Assembly (NCBI GenBank): GCA_963170055.1
Contig: CAUJGJ010000444.1
Span: 4,966,618-5,030,617 of the forward strand
Direction: 5' to 3'
Length of the DNA stretch: 64,000 nucleotides
Source of the DNA: Halisarca cf. caerulea
Taxonomy: Eukaryota; Porifera; Demospongiae; Chondrillida; Halisarcidae
The position numbers and the translations under genes are program-made. The notes below the pieces were generated by a model. That model searched no databases and was not told the DNA's origin. It saw only the letters and a list, made by a program, of their open reading frames with translations. Positions 60,601-64,000 of the stretch are shown here, piece after piece. Within the stretch, counting starts at the first letter, position 1; every line of letters starts with the position of its first letter.

Positions 60601-63600
60601 ATTTAAAGCAAATTTCAGCTTAAACAACTATTCCAATGTCTCTTTAAAATGTTAACGTTGCTAAATTTAATTTTATCATAAGAATAAAATTGCCAAAGTT
60701 GCAAATATTTTAAAAACTGACTGAGTAACTTTCATTTAAAGCAAATTTCAGCTTAAACAACTATTCCAATGTCTCTTTAAAATGTTAGCGTTGCTAAATT
60801 TAATTTTATCATAAGAATAAAATTGCCAAAGTTGCAAATATCTTAAATCTAACTGAGTAACTTTCATTTAAAGCAAATTTCAGCTTAAACAATTATTCCA
60901 ATGTCTCTTTAAAATGTTAACGTTGCTAAATTAAATTTTATCATAAGAATAAAATTGCCAAAGTTGCAAATATCTTAAATCTAACTGAGTAACTTTCATT
61001 TAAAGCAAATTTCAGCTTAAACAACTATTCCAATGTCTCTTTAAAATGTTAACGTTGCTAAATTTAATTTTATCATAAGAATAAAATTGCTAAAGTTGCA
61101 AATATCTTAAAAACTAACTGAGTAACTTTCATATAAAGCAAATTTCAGCTTAAACAACTATTCCAATGTTTCTTTAAAATGTTAACGTTGCTAATATTAA
61201 TTTTATCATAAGAATAAAATTGCCAAAGTTGCAAATATCTTAAAAACTGACTGAGTAACTTTCATTTAAAGCAAATTTCAGCTTAAACAACTATTCCAAT
61301 GTCTCTTTAAAATGTTAGCGTTGCTAAATTTAATTTTATCATAAGAATAAAATTACCAAAGTTGCAAATATCTTAAATCTAACTGAGTAACTTTCATTTA
61401 AAGCAAATTTCAGCTTAAACAACTATTCCAATGTCTCTTTAAAATGTTAACGTTGCTAAATTTAATTTTATCATAAGAATAAAATTGCCAAAGTTGCAAA
61501 TATCTTAAAAACTGACTGAGTAACTTTCATTTAAAGCAAATTTCAGCTTAAACAACTATTCCAATGTCTCTTTAAAATGTTAACGTTGCTAAATTTAATT
61601 TTATCATAAGAATAAAATTGCTAAAGTTGCAAATATCTTAAAAACTAACTGAGTAACTTTCATATAAAGCAAATTTCAGCTTAAACAACTATTCCAATGT
61701 CTCTTTAAAATGTTAACGTTGCTAAATTTAATTTTATCATAAGAATAAAATTGGCAAAGTTGCAAATATCTTAAAAACTGACTGAGTAACTTTCATTTAA
61801 AGCAAATTTCAGCTTAAACAACTATTCCAATGTCTCTTTAAAATGTTAACGTATCTAAATTTAATTTTATCATAAGAATAAAATTGCCAAAGTTGCAAAT
61901 ATCTTAAAAACTGACTTTTTAACTTTCATTTAAAGCAAATTTCAGCTTAAACAAGTATTCCAATGTCTCTTTAAAATGTTAACGTTGCTAATTTTAATTT
62001 TATCATAAGAATAAAATTGCCAAAGTTGCAAATATCTTAAAATCTGACTGAGTAACTTTCATTTAAAGCAAATTTCAGCTTAAACAACTATTCCAATGTC
62101 TCTTTAAAATGTTAACGTTGCTAAATTTAATTTTATCATAAGAATAAAATTGCCAAAGTTGCAAATATTTTAAAAACTGACTGAGTAACTTTCATTTAAA
62201 GCAAATTTCAGCTTAAACAACTATTCCAATGTCTCTTTAAAATGTTAGCGTTGCTAAATTTAATTTTATCATAAGAATAAAATTGCCAAAGTTGCAAATA
62301 TCTTAAATCTAACTGAGTAACTTTCATTTAAAGCAAATTTCAGCTTAAACAACTATTCCAATGTCTCTTTAAAATGTTAGCGTTGCTAAATTTAATTTTA
62401 TCATAAGAATAAAATTGCCAAAGTTGCAAATATCTTAAATCAAACTGAGTAACTTTCATTTAAAGCAAATTTCAGCTTAAACAATTATTCCAATGTCTCT
62501 TTAAAATGTTAACGTTGCTAAATTTAATTTTATCATAAGAATAAAATTGCCAAAGTTGCAAATATCTTAAATCTAACTGAGTAACTTTCATTTAAAGCAA
62601 ATTTCAGCTTAAACAACTATTCCAATGTCTCTTTAAAATGTTAACGTTGCTAAATTTAATTTTATCATAAGAATAAAATTGCTAAAGTTGCAAATATCTT
62701 AAAAACTAACTGAGTAACTTTCATATAAAGCAAATTTCAGCTTAAACAACTATTCCAATGTTTCTTTAAAATGTTAACGTTGCTAATATTAATTTTATCA
62801 TAAGAATAAAATTGCCAAAGTTGCAAATATCTTAAAAACTGACTGAGTAACTTTCATTTAAAGCAAATTTCAGCTTAAACAACTATTCCAATGTCTCTTT
62901 AAAATGTTAACGTTGCTAAATTTAATTTTATCATAAGAATAAAATTGCTAAAGTTGCAAATATCTTAAAAACTAACTGAGTAACTTTCATATAAAGCAAA
63001 TTTCAGCTTAAACAACTATTCCAATGTTTCTTTAAAATGTTAACGTTGCTAAATTTAATTTTATCATAAGAATAAAATTGGCAAAGTTGCAAATATCTTA
63101 AAAACTGACTGAGTAACTTTCATTTAAAGCAAATTTCAGCTTAAACAACTATTCCAATGTCTCTTTAAAATGTTAACGTTGCTAATTTTAATTTTATCAT
63201 AAGAATAAAATTACCAAAGTTGCAAATATCTTAAAAACTAACTGAGTAACTTTCATTTAAAGCAAATTTCAGCTTAAACAACTATTCCAATGTCTCTTTA
63301 AAATGTTAACGTATCTAAATTTAATTTTATCATAAGAATAAAATTGCCAAAGTTGCAAATATCTTAAAAACTGACTTTTTAACTTTCATTTAAAGCAAAT
63401 TTCAGCTTAAACAAGTATTCCAATGTCTCTTTAAAATGTTAACGTTGCTAATTTTAATTTTATCATAAGAATAAAATTGCCAAAGTTGCAAATATCTTAA
63501 AATCTGACTGAGTAACTTTCATTTAAAGCAAATTTCAGCTTAAACAACTATTCCAATGTCTCTTTAAAATGTTAACGTTGCTAAATTTAATTTTATCATA

Positions 63601-64000
63601 AGAATAAAATTGCCAAAGTTGCAAATATCTTAAAAACTGACTGAGTAACTTTCATTTAAAGCAAATTTCAGCTTAAACAACTATTCCAATGTCTCTTTAA
63701 AATGTTAACGTTGCTAAATTTAATTTTATCATAAGAATAAAATTGCTAAAGTTGCAAATATCTTAAAAACTAACTGAGTAACTTTCATATAAAGCAAATT
63801 TCAGCTTAAACAACTATTCCAATGTTTCTTTAAAATGTTAACGTTGCTAATATTAATTTTATCATAAGAATAAAATTGCCAAAGTTGCAAATATCTTAAA
63901 AACTAACTGAGTAACTTTCATTTAAAGCAAATTTCAGCTTAAACAACTATTCCAATGTCTCTTTAAAATGTTAGCGTTGCTAAATTTAATTTTATCATAA
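57647..64000. repeat. Domain 6: remixed HOR fragments with AAATCTAACTG units
   Basis: Units seen in domain 5 (CATATAAAG with TGTTTCTTT, AAATCTAACTG, CTAATATTAAT, TGTCTTTTTA) recur in shorter, changing orders. TGTCTTTTTA lies at 57,583, 58,646 and 59,043, about 8 and 3 units apart. A one-base deletion (AATTTATCAT) occurs near 58,812. GACCGAG, AACGCTG and ATAACAATA units are absent. The window ends inside a unit that began at 63,887. Confidence 0.7.
60341..63680. repeat. Marker block recurring at 1,460 bp (11 monomers)
   Basis: A three-unit group, GTATCTAAAT, then CTGACTTTTTAAC, then AAAATCTGACTG, is found at 60,391/60,451/60,581, 61,851/61,911/62,041 and 63,311/63,371/63,501, each step exactly 1,460 bp. 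The period is 3 short of 11 x 133, consistent with one-base-shorter AAATCT units. Copies 2 and 3 share CAAGTATTCC (61,951 and 63,411), which copy 1 lacks; copies 1 and 2 share AATATTTTAAAA, which copy 3 lacks. The units between are shuffled, so this is not a clean tandem HOR. Confidence 0.65.

Larger units (their letters stand above)
1..64000. repeat. Satellite DNA array, 133-bp monomer, about 480 head-to-tail copies
   Basis: The window is filled from edge to edge by one tandem repeat. The motif GCAAATATCTTAAA (or ACAAATATCTTAAA) returns about every 133 bases, for example at 1, 134, 268 and 401, and the last, partial unit starts at 63,887. Usual unit lengths are 132, 133 and 134 bp: an inserted T in the GCCTAAAG junction or an inserted C in ATCTTCAAAA adds one base, while ATTAAAG for CATTTAAAG or AAATCT for AAAACT removes one. 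All units face the same way and I found no inversion, no inserted element and no unique sequence. Composition is about 25% GC. Large pure arrays of this kind are typical of eukaryotic heterochromatin, often centromeres; that role is inferred. I do not recognise the family. Confidence 0.98.

Noticed and set aside
1..64000. Protein-coding genes
   Set aside because: In the majority unit, forward stops in all three frames fall within bases 11-37 (TAA 11, TGA or TAA 18, TGA 22, TAA 26, TAA 37), and reverse-strand stops in all three frames fall within bases 10-36. The unit is 3n+1 long, so no frame stays open much beyond one unit. Any short ORF would be chance.
1..64000. CRISPR array
   Set aside because: The period is regular, but the whole 133-bp unit is repeated. 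There are no unique spacers between short repeats and no cas genes.
1..64000. Telomeric or subtelomeric simple repeats
   Set aside because: I saw no runs of TTAGGG, TTAGG, TTTAGGG or similar on either strand.
1..64000. Transposon or IS insertion within the array
   Set aside because: The monomer phase continues throughout with only small indels. There is no unique segment, target-site duplication or terminal repeat pair bounding unlike DNA.
1..64000. Bacterial or plasmid iteron origin
   Set aside because: Iterons are short (about 20 bp), few in number and next to a rep gene. Here units are 133 bp, number in the hundreds, and no gene is present.
1..64000. Assembly artefact producing the whole array
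   Set aside because: The many ordered private variants, distinct domains and HORs of differing length are hard to create by mis-assembly. Copy number or single joins (for example near 46.5-47.1 kb) could still be wrong, and I cannot test this without reads.

Overview
The whole 64,000-base window is one uninterrupted satellite DNA array. A unit of about 133 bp is repeated head to tail roughly 480 times (64,000/133.3; an estimate, not a count). All copies have the same orientation. I see no gene, RNA gene, transposon or unique spacer. A hand count on one majority-type unit gives 33 G+C in 133 bases, about 25% GC. Stops close all six reading frames in every unit, and 133 is not a multiple of 3, so coding is excluded on sequence grounds. 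The array touches both window edges and is therefore longer than 64 kb. This points to a eukaryotic heterochromatic block (centromeric, pericentromeric or subtelomeric) in an AT-rich genome. I do not recognise the family and make no taxonomic call.

Units differ at a limited set of positions, which lets higher-order repeats (HORs) be traced. Layout: (1) 1-8.45 kb, mixed variants, with blocks re-used about 2.53 kb apart. (2) 8.45-13.2 kb, a 1,066-bp (8-unit) tandem duplication followed by a 4-unit, about 534-bp HOR. (3) 13.2-28.9 kb, a 7-unit 935-bp HOR, a 3,465-bp-offset duplication and a block re-used 9,600 bp away with five differences in 2,228 bp. (4) 28.9-46.5 kb, rich in a two-unit cassette carrying CATATG, arranged in 21-unit (2,794 bp) and 22-unit (2,923 bp) repeats. 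(5) 47.1-57.65 kb, a different variant set forming three tandem copies of a 24-unit, 3,192-bp HOR; the first copy has lost one unit through a mappable crossover. (6) 57.65-64 kb, fragments of that HOR remixed, with marker units 1,460 bp apart.

Nothing here works as a pathway. The biology is array evolution: unequal exchange, segmental amplification, and homogenisation within domains with a fairly sharp change near 46.5-47.1 kb. Features that may carry function are an AT-only 8-bp inverted repeat in nearly every unit and a single CpG per unit that survives both main alleles at its site. A centromeric role is inference only.
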